The notes beneath the pieces are model-generated. The model ran no database searches. It had not been told where the DNA came from and worked only from the letters and a program-made list of their open reading frames with translations. Shown here in pieces: positions 1 to 9,102 of a stretch of DNA of 64,000 nucleotides (position 1 is its first letter; each line of letters starts with the position of its first letter). The DNA lies in NCBI GenBank assembly GCA_020248915.1, contig JADCGP010000010.1, forward strand, positions 1 through 64,000, read 5' to 3'. Position numbers and translations under genes: made by a program. This DNA comes from Rubrivivax sp. (GTDB taxonomy: Bacteria; Pseudomonadota; Gammaproteobacteria; Burkholderiales; Burkholderiaceae_C).

Positions 1-1
1 G

Positions 2-298
2 CGCCAGGCGCGCGAGATCGCGCTGCGCCGCCTGATGGGCGCCAGCATCCCGCAGGTGGCCGGCCTGCTGCTGTGGCGGCTGACCCGGCCGGTGTTCCTC
101 GCCGCGCTGATCGCCTGCCCGCTGGCCTGGTGGGCGCTGTCGCACTGGCTGGCGCAGTACCCGTCGCGCACCGAACTGAGCGTGGCCCCGCTGGCGCTGG
201 CGCTGGTGGCCGCCATCGCGCTGACCTGGGCCGTCACCGCCGGCCGCGTGCTGGTGGCGGCACGCCGCCGTCCGATCGAGGAGCTGCGGCGTGAGTAG
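2..298 (+). CDS. ABC transporter permease, C-terminal fragment (FtsX/MacB type)
   Basis: Only the last 98 residues lie in the window; the gene begins upstream. The fragment opens with the REIALRRLMGAS stretch that precedes the last membrane segments of FtsX/MacB-type permeases. Two hydrophobic helices follow (about residues 22-45 and 65-85), with a periplasmic loop between them and a short basic cytoplasmic tail ending at a TAG at 296-298. Permeases of this class usually pair with a LolD-like ATPase to move lipoproteins, peptides or drugs, but the partner is outside the window, so the substrate is unknown. The lipoprotein gene that follows is 120 bp downstream and may be unrelated. Confidence 0.8.
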   Translation, partial: RQAREIALRRLMGASIPQVAGLLLWRLTRPVFLAALIACPLAWWALSHWLAQYPSRTELSVAPLALALVAAIALTWAVTAGRVLVAARRRPIEELRRE

Positions 299-418
299 GC
301 CGCATCGCAGCTGCGACGGAAACCCCATCGACGCCCGACCCGTCGCGGCAGGCCTGGCGCCGCTCTCGACAGCCACCCCCGCTTGATCCCGAACCTCCAC
401 CCCGAGCCCGGAGCCGCC

Positions 419-2116
419 ATGCCTGCACGTCACCTGCCCACCACGATCGCCCTCGCCGCCTGTGCCGCCCTGCTGGCCGCCTGCGCCTCGATCACCGGCC
501 CCGCGCCGGCGCCGCAAGTCCAGCCGCTGACGGGCCTGGGCAGCACGACCTTCGTCGTCACCGCCCGCGACGAGCAGGCACGCGCCTGGTTTGCGCAGGG
601 CTTGCTGCTGACCTACGCCTTCGAACACCAGGAGGCGGCGCGCGTCTTCAAGGCCGCAGCGTCCCGCGACCCGTCCTGCGCCATGTGCGCCTGGGGCGTG
701 GCGTACGCGCTGGGACCCAACATCAACAACCCCGACCGCGGCCCGGTGCGCGAGATCCGTCGCTACATCGCGCGGGCGCAGGCCGCTGCAGCCTCGGCCA
801 CGCCCGTCGAGCGCGCGCTGATCGACGCCATGGCCGTGCGCTACGGCCGCGGCGAGGACAAGGTGCAGGCTGCCTACGAGGCCCAGGGTGCCGCGGTCTG
901 CACGTCGCGCAGCAGCGATCGCCCGGTCGATCCGCAGGATCTGGCCTACGCCGCCGCCATGCGCGACGTGGTCGAGAGGTTCCCACGGGACCCGGACGTG
1001 GTCACGCTGTACGCCGACGCCGCCATGAACGCCAGCCCCTGGGACTGGTGGGACCTCGAGACCGGTGCGCCGCGCGGCTACGTGGCCGACGTCGTGCAGC
1101 GGCTGCAGACGACCACGCGGGCCCATCCGCAGCACACCGGAGCACTGCACTTCTACATCCACATCGCCGAGCAGTCCCCCGAGCCGCGCCAGGCCGAGGC
1201 CGCCGCCGACCAGCTGGCCAGGGTCGCGCCCGAGGCGCCGCACCTGGTCCACATGCCCAGCCACATCTACAAGAACATCGGCCGCTTCGCCGACGCCGTC
1301 CATGCGAACGAGCAGGCGCTGGAGGTGCAGAAGCGCTTCGATGCGGCGCTCAAGGCGCAAGGCGTGGGCGGGCGATTCACCTGGGACTTTCATCACCTGC
1401 ACTTCCTCTGGTACGCCGCGCTGATGGACGGGCGCACCAGTCTTGCCCTGCAGACTGCCCGCACCATGGTCGATCGCTTCGGCAGCGGGCGCAGCGACGG
1501 TCGCGAGTACCTGCAGATCCTGCCGTTGGTGACCCTGGTGCGCGCCGAGCAATGGGACGAGATCCTTGCCGAGCCGGAGCCGACTCCGGGACTCGGCATC
1601 ATGGAGGGCTACTGGCGCCACGCGCGCGGCGTGGCCTACGCTCGGACAGGCAGGCTGACGCAGGCGCGCGTGGAGCTGGCGCGTCTCACCGAGATCACTG
1701 CGCTGTCCACCGTGCAGCGCGCACGCATCTTCGGCCAGCGCGCGGACAGGTTCATGACCGTCGCACACGGGACTCTGGAGGCCACGATCGCCCGCGCCGA
1801 CAGGCGCCCGCAGGATGCCATCGCGCCCTTGCGCAAGGCGGCGGCAGTCGAGGACGAGATCGGCGGCGAGCCGCCGATGCTCGGCGCGAGCGCGCGCATC
1901 GCGCTGGTGGGCGCGCTGATCGAGGCGCGGCAGCGCGATGAAGCGCGCAAGGCGCTGGACGAGGCCGTGCGCCGCAACGGACCGAGCGCGTGGACGTACC
2001 ACGCCGACGCCCAGCTGGCACGCCTCGATGGCAAGAGCTCGGAGGCCGCGCGCAGCCTCGACAAGGCGCGGGTGGCGTGGCAGAACGCGGAGCGGCAGGA
2101 CTTGCCGGGGCTGTGA
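419..2116 (+). CDS. TPR-repeat lipoprotein of unknown function
   Basis: Predicted 565-residue lipoprotein. I chose the ATG at 419 over an in-frame TTG at 383 because it has a GGAG ribosome site just upstream and starts a clean lipoprotein signal (basic start, hydrophobic run, lipobox LLAAC at about residues 18-22). The mature part is helical with TPR-like units: an AWFAQGLLLTYAFEHQEAARVF unit near residues 50-75, others around 270-300 (the HMPSHIYKNIGRFADA region), and more in the last 100 residues. CAMC and WGVAYALGPN resemble a family of exported TPR proteins in proteobacteria. It probably acts as a periplasmic or outer-membrane scaffold; no catalytic motif is visible. Confidence 0.8.
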   Translation: MPARHLPTTIALAACAALLAACASITGPAPAPQVQPLTGLGSTTFVVTARDEQARAWFAQGLLLTYAFEHQEAARVFKAAASRDPSCAMCAWGVAYALGPNINNPDRGPVREIRRYIARAQAAAASATPVERALIDAMAVRYGRGEDKVQAAYEAQGAAVCTSRSSDRPVDPQDLAYAAAMRDVVERFPRDPDVVTLYADAAMNASPWDWWDLETGAPRGYVADVVQRLQTTTRAHPQHTGALHFYIHIAEQSPEPRQAEAAADQLARVAPEAPHLVHMPSHIYKNIGRFADAVHANEQALEVQKRFDAALKAQGVGGRFTWDFHHLHFLWYAALMDGRTSLALQTARTMVDRFGSGRSDGREYLQILPLVTLVRAEQWDEILAEPEPTPGLGIMEGYWRHARGVAYARTGRLTQARVELARLTEITALSTVQRARIFGQRADRFMTVAHGTLEATIARADRRPQDAIAPLRKAAAVEDEIGGEPPMLGASARIALVGALIEARQRDEARKALDEAVRRNGPSAWTYHADAQLARLDGKSSEAARSLDKARVAWQNAERQDLPGL

Positions 2117-2291
2117 GGGGCGGCGCCGGCGACCGGTCATCGATGCCCCGCGCGCTCCCGTTGCCGTCCTGCCGGAGGTGTCGCTCACCGGCACGTGACC
2201 GGCCACTGTGTCCGGCGGTTCGCGCCGGGCGGACCGCGATGCGAGAGAGCGTCGCACGGGCCCTGTGCCACGCCCGGCGGGAGCTGCCGGA

Positions 2292-3035
2292 TCAGAAGAA
2301 GTACTTGACCGCCACCGCCACCGCGCCGCGGTCCTTGCGGTCGCCGCTGTCGCGGCCGGCCGACAGCGAGCCGGCCCAGTGCGCGTCGAGCTGCTTGTTC
2401 AGCGTCACCTCCACCCGCTGCCAGCTGAGGTTGCTGTTGTGCTCCCAGGTCTGGCGCAGCTCGCCGGTGACGGCCCAGCCGTCGGGCAGGATGAACACCG
2501 GCACGAGGCGGATGTCGGTGTTGCTCAGCTTCGCGCGCTTGGAGTCGCCGCCGAACGACGAGGTCTGCTTGACGGCCGCGGCGGCAAGGAAGCCGGGCGA
2601 GAAGGCGCGCACCGCGAGCGCGGCCACGTTGAGCTGGTAGCGGCCGGTGCCGAGCTCGTCCTTGCTGGCCGTCGGCAGCACGGTTTCCGCCGAGGCGCCG
2701 TAGGTCCAGGCCCCGGCCGGCGCGATCCAGCGCGCGCGGGCGAACAGGTCGCCGTTGCCGCTGCGCGCGAAGGCCGGCTGCGACAGCCGCGTGTAGACCG
2801 GAAACTCGAAGTTCAGGCCCCAGCGGTCGTCGAGCTTGTAGTCGTACTTCAGCGTCAGGCTGCGCGTGGTGCCCGTGGGCTCGAGACCGACCTGCTTGAC
2901 GATGACGTCGAAGCGGCTGTCGATCTCGGCGGGGTTCACGCCCCGGGCCTGCTGGGCCTGCGCAGCCGTGCATGCCGCCAGCAGGACCAGGACGAGTGCG
3001 GGGGCGGCGCTGGCGCGCCGGGTCGGATGGGTCAT
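2292..3035 (-). CDS. Outer-membrane beta-barrel protein (MetA-pathway/transporter-like)
   Basis: Predicted 247-residue exported protein. The ATG at 3035 begins a signal peptide of about 28 residues ending near AQAQQ. The mature chain is rich in alternating polar/aromatic strands (LTLKYDYKLDDRWGLNFEF, TWEHNSNLSWQRVEV) and ends in Phe after VKYFF, the C-terminal signature recognised by the Bam machinery. The pattern resembles the 'putative MetA-pathway of phenol degradation' barrel family, although assignment to that family is by feel rather than by alignment. It is divergently transcribed from the winged-helix gene at 3234, with a small dyad between them (3142-3154), which suggests the neighbour may control it. 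Confidence 0.7.
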   Translation of the reverse strand: MTHPTRRASAAPALVLVLLAACTAAQAQQARGVNPAEIDSRFDVIVKQVGLEPTGTTRSLTLKYDYKLDDRWGLNFEFPVYTRLSQPAFARSGNGDLFARARWIAPAGAWTYGASAETVLPTASKDELGTGRYQLNVAALAVRAFSPGFLAAAAVKQTSSFGGDSKRAKLSNTDIRLVPVFILPDGWAVTGELRQTWEHNSNLSWQRVEVTLNKQLDAHWAGSLSAGRDSGDRKDRGAVAVAVKYFF

Positions 3036-3141
3036 CGATCGTGTCTTCCGGGCTGGTGTGCTGCGCGCCAGGGCCTCGCGGCGGCGCAGCTGGATTGAAG
3101 CATCTTTGCGCGCAGTGCGCCCCCGCACCCGCGCAACGGCC

Positions 3142-3154
3142 ACCCATTTTGGGT
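3142..3154. promoter_or_regulatory. Short inverted repeat between divergent genes (possible operator)
   Basis: ACCCA and TGGGT arms flank a TTT centre in the 198-bp gap between the barrel gene (minus) and the winged-helix gene (plus). The local sequence is less GC-rich than its surroundings. The position suits an operator, but no bound protein is known and the arms are only five bases long. Confidence 0.3.
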
Positions 3155-3233
3155 AACACTCCCCGCCGGTGATGGCACCGCGGTCGCCCGCGCTCGGCCA
3201 AGATCGCGCCCGAGCACACCGACTGCCCGCCCC

Positions 3234-3815
3234 ATGAAGCGCCGCAAACCCGAGCCGTCCGCGCGCCCCGCCGGATCGGGCTCTGCAGAGCCCGATCCGG
3301 CGCGCGCGCTCGCGGCCGCGCGGAGCGCGATCGTCGGCCGTCCCGGCTTCGACGCCAACCGCGTGCGCATCTCGCTGGCGCTGTCGCAGTTCACCGTGCC
3401 GCTGCTCAGCTCCGTCTACCGCCAGTTCGCGGGCGACGTCGTGGCCGCCATCGTGCTCGGCGAGATCGCGCACCGCAACGTCGAGGCCTGGCTGAACGAT
3501 GAACGCAACCCGGAGGCGGCGCTGTACGACCTCGACCACCGGCGGCTGGCCGTGATGCGGCCGTGCAACGCGCTGTCCATCGCCGAGGCCTGCGGGATCC
3601 CGCGCGAGACCGTGCGCCGCAAGGTGGTGCAACTGATCGACCGCGGCCTGATCGACCGCGACCCCTCGGGTCATCTGTTCCTGAACCGGGACGTCGGAGA
3701 GGGACTCCAGGACTCGACGCTGGCCACGATCGACGCACTGCTGACGACGGCGCGCCGGCTGGAGTCGCTGCTGGCCGGGCGGCCGACGCCCCTCGGACCG
3801 CTTCGGGTGGACTGA
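3234..3815 (+). CDS. Winged-helix (MarR/GntR-like) transcriptional regulator
   Basis: Predicted 193-residue protein. The C-terminal half holds a helix-turn-helix: ALSIAEACGIPRETVRRKV (about residues 112-130) followed by a wing-like strand pair (LIDRGLIDRDPSGHLFLN). The N-terminal half is helical (ISLALSQFTVPLLSSVYRQFAGDVVAAIVLGEIAHRNV), perhaps a dimer or sensor region. The assigned start is uncertain: the first 25 codons are Pro/Arg-rich and contain a perfect 34-bp palindrome at 3269-3302, so translation may begin later. It is divergent from the outer-membrane barrel gene. Ligand unknown. Confidence 0.7.
   Translation: MKRRKPEPSARPAGSGSAEPDPARALAAARSAIVGRPGFDANRVRISLALSQFTVPLLSSVYRQFAGDVVAAIVLGEIAHRNVEAWLNDERNPEAALYDLDHRRLAVMRPCNALSIAEACGIPRETVRRKVVQLIDRGLIDRDPSGHLFLNRDVGEGLQDSTLATIDALLTTARRLESLLAGRPTPLGPLRVD
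3269..3302. repeat. Perfect 34-bp palindrome at the 5' end of the regulator gene
   Basis: Two 17-base arms (CGCCGGATCGGGCTCTG and its exact complement) meet with no spacer. The element lies within the assigned N-terminal codons of the winged-helix gene, where it encodes a Gly/Ser/Ala/Pro-rich stretch. It could be a transcription terminator stem, an operator, or part of a dispersed hairpin family. Confidence 0.75.
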
Positions 3816-3878
3816 ACGCGCCCGGTCGGCACCGTGCCCAGGACGGCGCGACGCCGCCGAGGGCCCGTTCGCCGTCTC

Positions 3879-5645
3879 TCAGGCCGCGCGCGCCACGCGC
3901 CGCGCCGAGAACCGCTTGGCCGGCTCGTACGGGAACACGTCGTGCACGTGCCCGGCCAGGATGCGCTCCTTGTTGCCCTGCCAGAACGCCGGGTCCAGCA
4001 GGTCGGCGTGGTGGGCCATGAAGATCTCGCGCACCTGCGGGTTGCCCAGCAGGAACGGGCCGAAGGTCTCGGGGAAGACGTCGCCCCGGTTCACCGCGTA
4101 CCAGACCTCGCCACTCATCTCGTCGTCCTCGTTGCGCGGCGCCGGCACGCGGCGGAAGTTGCAGTCGGTGAGGTACTCGATCTCGTCGTAGTCGTAGAAC
4201 ACCACCTTGCCGTGGCGCGTGACGCCGAAGTTCTTCCACAGCATGTCGCCCGGGAAGATGTTGGCCGCCACCAGGTCCTTGATCGCGTTGCCGTACTCGA
4301 TGACGGCGTGCTCCACCTGCTCGGGCGTGGCTTCCTGCAGATAGATGTTCAGCGGGATCATGCGGCGCTCGATGTACAGGTGCCGGATGACGAGCACGTC
4401 GCCGTCCTGTTCCAGCAGGCTGCCGCAGAAGCGCTCGAGCTCGGCCACAAGCTCGTCCTCGAAGCGGTGCCGCGGGAAGGCGACGTTGCTGTACTCGAGC
4501 GTGTCTGCCATCCGCCCGACGCGGTCGTGCTGCTTGACCAGCAGGTACTTGCCCTGGATCTGCTCGCGCGTGGTGTCCTTCTGCGGCGGGTAGTAGTCCT
4601 TGATGACCTTGAACACGTACGGGAAGCTCGGCAGGTCGAACACCAGCATCACCATGCCCTTGATGCCGGGCGCGATGCGGAACTTGTCGCTCGAGTGCCG
4701 CAGGTGGCCGAGGAAGTCGCGGTAGAAGAGGTTCTTGCCGTGCTTCTGCAGGCCGAGCGCGTTGTACAGCTCGTGGCGCGGCTTGCGCGGCATCATCCCG
4801 CGCAGGAAGTGCACGCAGGCGCTCGGCACCTCCATGTCGACCATGAAGTAGGCGCGCGCGTAGCTGAAGATCATCAGCAGGTCGTCCTCGCCGTACAGCG
4901 CCGCGTCGATGACGAGGCGGCCCGTCGGCCCGTGCAGGATCGGCAGCGCGAACGGCGTCTCGACGAAGCCGTTGACGATGCGGCCCACCATGTACGCGCC
5001 CTTGTTGCGGTAGAACAGGCTCGACAGCACCTGGATCTGGAAGTTGGCGCGCAGCCGGTAGCCGCCCAGCTCCGACAGCATCGCCTGCACCACGTGGTCG
5101 ACGTCGCGCGCGAGGTCCTCGAACTCCGGCTCGAGGCGGAAGTTGTGCACGATCCGCATCCAGGTCTCGGCCAGGTTCTCGCGCGTCGGGTAGTAGGCGC
5201 GGTAGGTGGGCAGCGCCGCCGGCTCGTCGTTCTCGATGTACTCGGTGGAGACAGCCGGCCGCACGAAGATGAAGTCGTTGCGGAAGTAGCTGCGGTGCAG
5301 CAGCTTGGCGGTCACGGAGTTGAAGAAGGTCTCGGCCAGCTCGGGCTGGCGGTGGTTGGTGAGCAGGCCGATGTAGTGCAGCTTGACCTGCTGCCAGCTG
5401 TCCATCGACAGCTGGTCGACGGCGAACTCGCCGCGCAGCCGCGCCACCGCCTCGTTGACGCGCCGGTCGTAGAACTCGATGCGCTGCGCCTGCGCCTGCT
5501 GCTGGCCGTGCCAGTCGCCGTGCTCGAAGCGCTGCTTGGCCGCCGCGCTGGCCTCGCGGAACAGCCGGTAGTGGCGGTCGAAGCCCTCGAGCATCGCCTG
5601 GGCGACACCGAAGGCCCGCGTGTCGGTGAGCTGGTGCGGGAACAT
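3879..5645 (-). CDS. aceK: Isocitrate dehydrogenase kinase/phosphatase
   Basis: AceK reversibly phosphorylates isocitrate dehydrogenase in the cytoplasm and so diverts carbon between the TCA cycle and the glyoxylate bypass during growth on acetate or fatty acids. The 588-residue length fits the family (about 570-610). Visible motifs are the ATP-binding [12 protein letters not shown] near residues 323-334, the [13 protein letters not shown] lysine region just after it, and [11 protein letters not shown] near residue 490. The ATG at 5645 starts [22 protein letters not shown], as in other betaproteobacterial AceKs. No aceA or aceB is adjacent, so the gene stands apart from its usual enterobacterial operon. 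The fadD and ivd genes elsewhere in the window feed the acetyl-CoA pool it helps to manage. Confidence 0.97.
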   Translation of the reverse strand: MFPHQLTDTRAFGVAQAMLEGFDRHYRLFREASAAAKQRFEHGDWHGQQQAQAQRIEFYDRRVNEAVARLRGEFAVDQLSMDSWQQVKLHYIGLLTNHRQPELAETFFNSVTAKLLHRSYFRNDFIFVRPAVSTEYIENDEPAALPTYRAYYPTRENLAETWMRIVHNFRLEPEFEDLARDVDHVVQAMLSELGGYRLRANFQIQVLSSLFYRNKGAYMVGRIVNGFVETPFALPILHGPTGRLVIDAALYGEDDLLMIFSYARAYFMVDMEVPSACVHFLRGMMPRKPRHELYNALGLQKHGKNLFYRDFLGHLRHSSDKFRIAPGIKGMVMLVFDLPSFPYVFKVIKDYYPPQKDTTREQIQGKYLLVKQHDRVGRMADTLEYSNVAFPRHRFEDELVAELERFCGSLLEQDGDVLVIRHLYIERRMIPLNIYLQEATPEQVEHAVIEYGNAIKDLVAANIFPGDMLWKNFGVTRHGKVVFYDYDEIEYLTDCNFRRVPAPRNEDDEMSGEVWYAVNRGDVFPETFGPFLLGNPQVREIFMAHHADLLDPAFWQGNKERILAGHVHDVFPYEPAKRFSARRVARAA

Positions 5646-5799
5646 CGCGGCAGTTTAGGCGCGGCCCGGCCGCAGCCGGCCGGGGCGGGCCGCTTGGCCC
5701 CGGGCGCGGTCCCCGCCTCCCCCGGGCAGCCGACGCCCGCGTCACGCCCTCGTCACGAGGGGGCGGCTAGGGTGTACAAGTCCGCATCGGGAGCCCGCC

Positions 5800-7116
5800 A
5801 TGATGACGTCACGCCAAGCCACCCTCGCCCTGGCCGCCTCGCTGGCAGCACTGCCGGTCGCGGCGCAGACCCCGGCCCCGGCCCCAGCCCAGGGCGCGGT
5901 CCAGCAGAAGGTCACCGGCCCGCAGGCCCGCTACTGGGTCAGCGCCGAGACCGGCAGCGGGGTCTCGATGGCCGCGATGCAGGGCGGCGGCCTGGGCGCG
6001 ATGATGGGCGCGATGATGGGCGGCAGCGGGCCGCGCCGCAGCCTGCGCCTGGAGCTGGGCAGCGTACGCGACGCCAACCCGGCCGAGGCGGTGCACGCGA
6101 TCCCGGCCGCGCTCGGCATGGGCGCGGGCCTGAACCTGCTGGGCGAGCGCGCCGCCGCGCCGCCCGAGCCGGTCGAGCGCGACTTCCCGGAGCCGCCCGA
6201 GCGCGGCGAGACGCCCAAGGGCCGGCTGCTGTTCTTCTGGGGCTGCGGCGAGAACGTCGGCCCCGGTCAGCCGGTGATCCTCGACTTCGCGCTGCTGTCG
6301 CAGGGCGTGCTGCCGCCGAACATGCGCTCGGTCAGCATCCGCGCCTCGCGCAGCGGCCCCTCCTACGGCCGCGACCGCGGCTACGCCGAGTGGCCCAACC
6401 GCAAGGACGGCAAGGCCGTGCCGGCCGCCGGCAGCCTCGTCGGCGAACACCGGGTGCAGGGAGGCTTCATTCCCGACATCCGCTTCGCGGTCGGCGGCGG
6501 CCACGACTTCATGGAACCGCTGACGCTGCGCCAGAGCAAGCCGGCCAGCGGCGGCCAGCTGCTGGAGTGGAACCGGGTGGCCACCGCGCTTGGCTACTTC
6601 GCCAACGGCATGGGGTTCAAGCGCGACGCCGGCGACGGCGGCGACATCGTGTACTGGAACTCCAGCAGCGCGCGGCTGCTCGGCGGCGAGCAGCTGATGG
6701 GCTTCCTGCCGCCCGCCGAGACCGAGCGCCTGGTGCGCGAGAACGTCGTGCTGCGCCCCGACACGACGCAGTGCCAGGTGCCGCGCCAGGTGACCGAGGC
6801 CGCCGGCGGCGAGCTGATGATGCTCAACCTCAACGCCTTCGGCCCCGAGCTCAACGTCGTCCACCCGCCCCGCCCCGAGGATCCGCGCGTGACCTGGGAG
6901 CAGGTCTACGCCGTGAAGCTGCGGCTGCGCAGCTACACCGGCGCGATCGCCGGCATGGAAGGGCGCAGCCGGCGCGACGCGCGGCGCCCCGAGCCGGGCC
7001 AGACCTCGCAGGCCCCGGCCCCGGCGCAGGAGCCGGGTGCGGCGCCGGCCACGCCAGGGGCGCCGGCGGCGGCCGAGGCGGTCAAGAACGTGCTGCGGGG
7101 GATCCTCGGTCGCTGA
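5800..7116 (+). CDS. Secreted hypothetical protein with Met/Gly- and Pro/Ala-rich regions
   Basis: Predicted 438-residue exported protein. The first of two adjacent ATGs (5800) has a GGGAG site six bases upstream. A signal peptide of about 22 residues ends at VAAQT. A Met/Gly-rich patch (MAAMQGGGLGAMMGAMMGG) lies near residues 55-75, and a single short motif LLFFWGCGE is at about residue 140. The last 60 residues are a Pro/Ala/Glu-rich tail. I do not recognise an enzymatic fold. Its 3' end overlaps the convergent carbonic anhydrase gene by 35 bp. Function unknown; periplasmic or extracellular location is inferred from the signal peptide only. Confidence 0.75.
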   Translation: MMTSRQATLALAASLAALPVAAQTPAPAPAQGAVQQKVTGPQARYWVSAETGSGVSMAAMQGGGLGAMMGAMMGGSGPRRSLRLELGSVRDANPAEAVHAIPAALGMGAGLNLLGERAAAPPEPVERDFPEPPERGETPKGRLLFFWGCGENVGPGQPVILDFALLSQGVLPPNMRSVSIRASRSGPSYGRDRGYAEWPNRKDGKAVPAAGSLVGEHRVQGGFIPDIRFAVGGGHDFMEPLTLRQSKPASGGQLLEWNRVATALGYFANGMGFKRDAGDGGDIVYWNSSSARLLGGEQLMGFLPPAETERLVRENVVLRPDTTQCQVPRQVTEAAGGELMMLNLNAFGPELNVVHPPRPEDPRVTWEQVYAVKLRLRSYTGAIAGMEGRSRRDARRPEPGQTSQAPAPAQEPGAAPATPGAPAAAEAVKNVLRGILGR

Positions 7117-7789
7117 GCGCGGCCGCCGGCTCCCGGTGGCGGCGCTGCAGCGCCGCGAGCGCGGCGCGGTAGGCGGGCAGCACGTCGTCCGGCCCGCGCA
7201 CGGTCACCTCCAGATCCTGCAGCAGGCCGTCGTGCAGGCCGTAGACCCAGCCGTGCACGACCACGCTCTGCCCGCGTGTCCAGGCGTCCTGCACCACCGT
7301 CGTCTCGCAGACGTTCAGCGACTGCTCGAGCACGTTCAGCTCGCACAGCGCCTGCAGCCGGACGTCGTCGCCGGCCAGGCCGTCGAGGAAGGGCCGGTGC
7401 TTGTTGCGCACGTCCTGCACGTGGCGCAGCCAGTTGTCGACGATGCCGATGCGGCGCCCGTGCAGCGCGGCCGTCACGCCGCCGCAGCCGTAGTGGCCGA
7501 CGACGATGATGTGGCGCACGTGCAGCTGGTCGATCGCGTACTGCATCACCGACAGCGCGTTGAGGTCGCTGTGCACGACGACATTGGCTACGTTGCGGTG
7601 CACGAACACGTCGCCCGGCAGCAGGCCGAGGATCTCGTTGGCGGGCACCCGGCTGTCGGCGCACCCGATCCACAGGTACTGCGGGGCCTGCTGCTGCAGC
7701 AGCCCGGTGAAGAAGCCCGGCCGCTCGGCCTCGACGCCCTCGGCCCAGCGGCGGTTGCGTTCCAGCAGGTCGCGCAGGCGGTGCGGCAT
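7082..7789 (-). CDS. can: Beta-class carbonic anhydrase
   Basis: Cytoplasmic zinc enzyme interconverting CO2 and bicarbonate, supplying bicarbonate to carboxylases. At 235 residues it is of normal size. The zinc and active-site residues are all present: Cys and Asp in WIGCADSRVPANE (about residues 40-50), and His and Cys in VVGHYGCGGV (about 96-105). The HRNVANVV and SVMQYAID motifs also match. It is the last gene of a minus-strand run ivd / S51 peptidase / GNAT / can, starting 3 bp after the GNAT stop. Bicarbonate is the substrate of biotin carboxylases such as methylcrotonyl-CoA carboxylase in leucine breakdown, so placement after ivd may be functional. The 3' end overlaps the convergent gene by 35 bp. 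Confidence 0.95.
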   Translation of the reverse strand: MPHRLRDLLERNRRWAEGVEAERPGFFTGLLQQQAPQYLWIGCADSRVPANEILGLLPGDVFVHRNVANVVVHSDLNALSVMQYAIDQLHVRHIIVVGHYGCGGVTAALHGRRIGIVDNWLRHVQDVRNKHRPFLDGLAGDDVRLQALCELNVLEQSLNVCETTVVQDAWTRGQSVVVHGWVYGLHDGLLQDLEVTVRGPDDVLPAYRAALAALQRRHREPAAALSDRGSPAARS

Positions 7790-7792
7790 CGC

Positions 7793-8383
7793 TCAGGACC
7801 CCCGGCCTTCCTCGCTCGGCCGCATCCCCGGCCGGGTGCAGCCGTACATCACGGCGTCGATCGCTCGGCCGTCCTTGCGCATCGCCAGCGGCATCCGGCC
7901 CTCGAGCACGTAGCCGGCGTGGCGGGCGACGCCCTGGCTGCCCAGGTTGCGGGCGTAGATCGGCATCCACAGCCGCGTGGTCGCGGGAAACGCGTCCCAG
8001 GCCCAGGCGGTGACGAGTTGGAGCGCCTCGCCGACGATGCCGCGGCGCCAGTGGGCCCGACCCAGCCAGTAGCCCACCAGGGCGCTGCAAGCCCACAGGC
8101 CGTCCTGCGGCGTGACGCTGATGCAGCCCGCGACCTCGTCGCCTTCGACCGCGATGCCGAAGACATGGGCGAAGGCCTTCTGGCGGTGCATCGGGCCGCA
8201 CCAGCGCTCGGCCTCGGCGAGCGTGTAGGGCTGCGGGAAGCCGTCGAACAGGTTGCGGGCCACTTCCGGGTCGTCGGCGTGGCGCTGGATCGAGGGCGCG
8301 TCGGCCGCGCGCAGCGCCCGCAGCGTGCAGCGGCGACCGGCCAGCGTCGGCACCTCGGGGGCGAGCCCGGTCGCGTCGCTCAC
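7793..8383 (-). CDS. GNAT-family N-acetyltransferase (RimJ/RimL type)
   Basis: Predicted 196-residue acetyltransferase. Family features are the N-terminal LRALRAADAPSIQRHADDPEVARNLFDGFPQPYTLAEAERW, the central strand GYWLGRAHWRRGIVGEAL (acetyl-CoA pyrophosphate loop region, about residues 115-135) and the C-terminal IYARNLGSQGVARHAGYVLEG signature. The GTG start at 8383 overlaps the upstream peptidase stop in a GTGA arrangement, implying translational coupling. The acceptor is unknown: RimJ/RimL relatives modify protein N-termini, others small molecules. Confidence 0.88.
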   Translation of the reverse strand: MSDATGLAPEVPTLAGRRCTLRALRAADAPSIQRHADDPEVARNLFDGFPQPYTLAEAERWCGPMHRQKAFAHVFGIAVEGDEVAGCISVTPQDGLWACSALVGYWLGRAHWRRGIVGEALQLVTAWAWDAFPATTRLWMPIYARNLGSQGVARHAGYVLEGRMPLAMRKDGRAIDAVMYGCTRPGMRPSEEGRGS

Positions 8384-9102
8384 GGCAGCATCCGCGCCGC
8401 CGCCGGCCGGGGGGCGGCGTCGCCCGCCTCGCGGCGCCACAGCAGCGGCTCGCCACCGCCGCCATGCACCGCGTCGGCCCAGGCTTCGTCCTCGTACAGC
8501 ACGACCACGCCGTCGCCGGCGCCGGCCGCGGGCGCCGGCTCGGCGGCCAGCAGCGGCTGGCGCCAGGCCTCGCCGTCCAGGTGCGGGCAGAAGGTGCCGC
8601 GCAGCCAGCCCAGGCCCGAGCGCACGCCGCCACCGGGCACGCTGTCGGTCACGTAGCGCTCGAACCAGCAGTTGGCGCCGGCGCTGATGCCGGCCAGCAC
8701 GGTGCCGTCCTCGTAGGCCTCGCGCAGCGCGGCGTCGAAGCCGAACTCGCGCCACACGGCGAGCATGGCCACCGTGTTGCCGCCGCCGACGTAGACGAGG
8801 TCGGCGTCGAGCACCGCGCGGCGGTAGTCGCGTCGCATCTCGTAGGGGAAGAACGACAGCACCGAGGCCAGGCAGTCGAGCTCGCTGAAGGCGCGGAAGA
8901 AGGCGAGCTGGCCGCGGATGCCGTCGCCGCCCGCCGTGCCCAGCCACAGCACCCGCGGCCGCGGGCGACGCGCCAGCGACAGCAGCCAGCGCTCCTGGCG
9001 CAGGCTGGCGTCGTCCATCAGGAAGCCGCCGCCGCCGATGGCTGCGATGCGGCGCGGCCGGCCGGGGGCGGCGGCAGCCGCGGCGGCTCCGCCCGCGCTC
9101 AC
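8380..9102 (-). CDS. S51-family peptidase (peptidase E-like)
   Basis: Predicted 240-residue cytoplasmic serine peptidase. The nucleophile elbow GISAGANCW (Ser at about residue 130) and the preceding [15 protein letters not shown] strand match peptidase E, a dipeptidase specific for N-terminal aspartyl residues. FCPHLDGE holds a candidate catalytic His. An Ala-rich leader (residues 2-12) precedes the first strand [10 protein letters not shown]. The GTG start at 9102 overlaps the ivd stop by four bases (GTGA), and its own stop overlaps the next gene the same way. Substrate specificity is inferred from the family only. Confidence 0.85.
   Translation of the reverse strand: MSAGGAAAAAAAPGRPRRIAAIGGGGFLMDDASLRQERWLLSLARRPRPRVLWLGTAGGDGIRGQLAFFRAFSELDCLASVLSFFPYEMRRDYRRAVLDADLVYVGGGNTVAMLAVWREFGFDAALREAYEDGTVLAGISAGANCWFERYVTDSVPGGGVRSGLGWLRGTFCPHLDGEAWRQPLLAAEPAPAAGAGDGVVVLYEDEAWADAVHGGGGEPLLWRREAGDAAPRPAAARMLP

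Noticed and set aside
3834..7172. A 1112-residue open frame on the plus strand
   Set aside because: It is antisense to aceK and out of frame with the secreted-protein gene; its composition (runs of His, Arg, Val, Glu) is what GC-rich third positions give when read backwards. Many similar long frames across the window were left out for the same reason.
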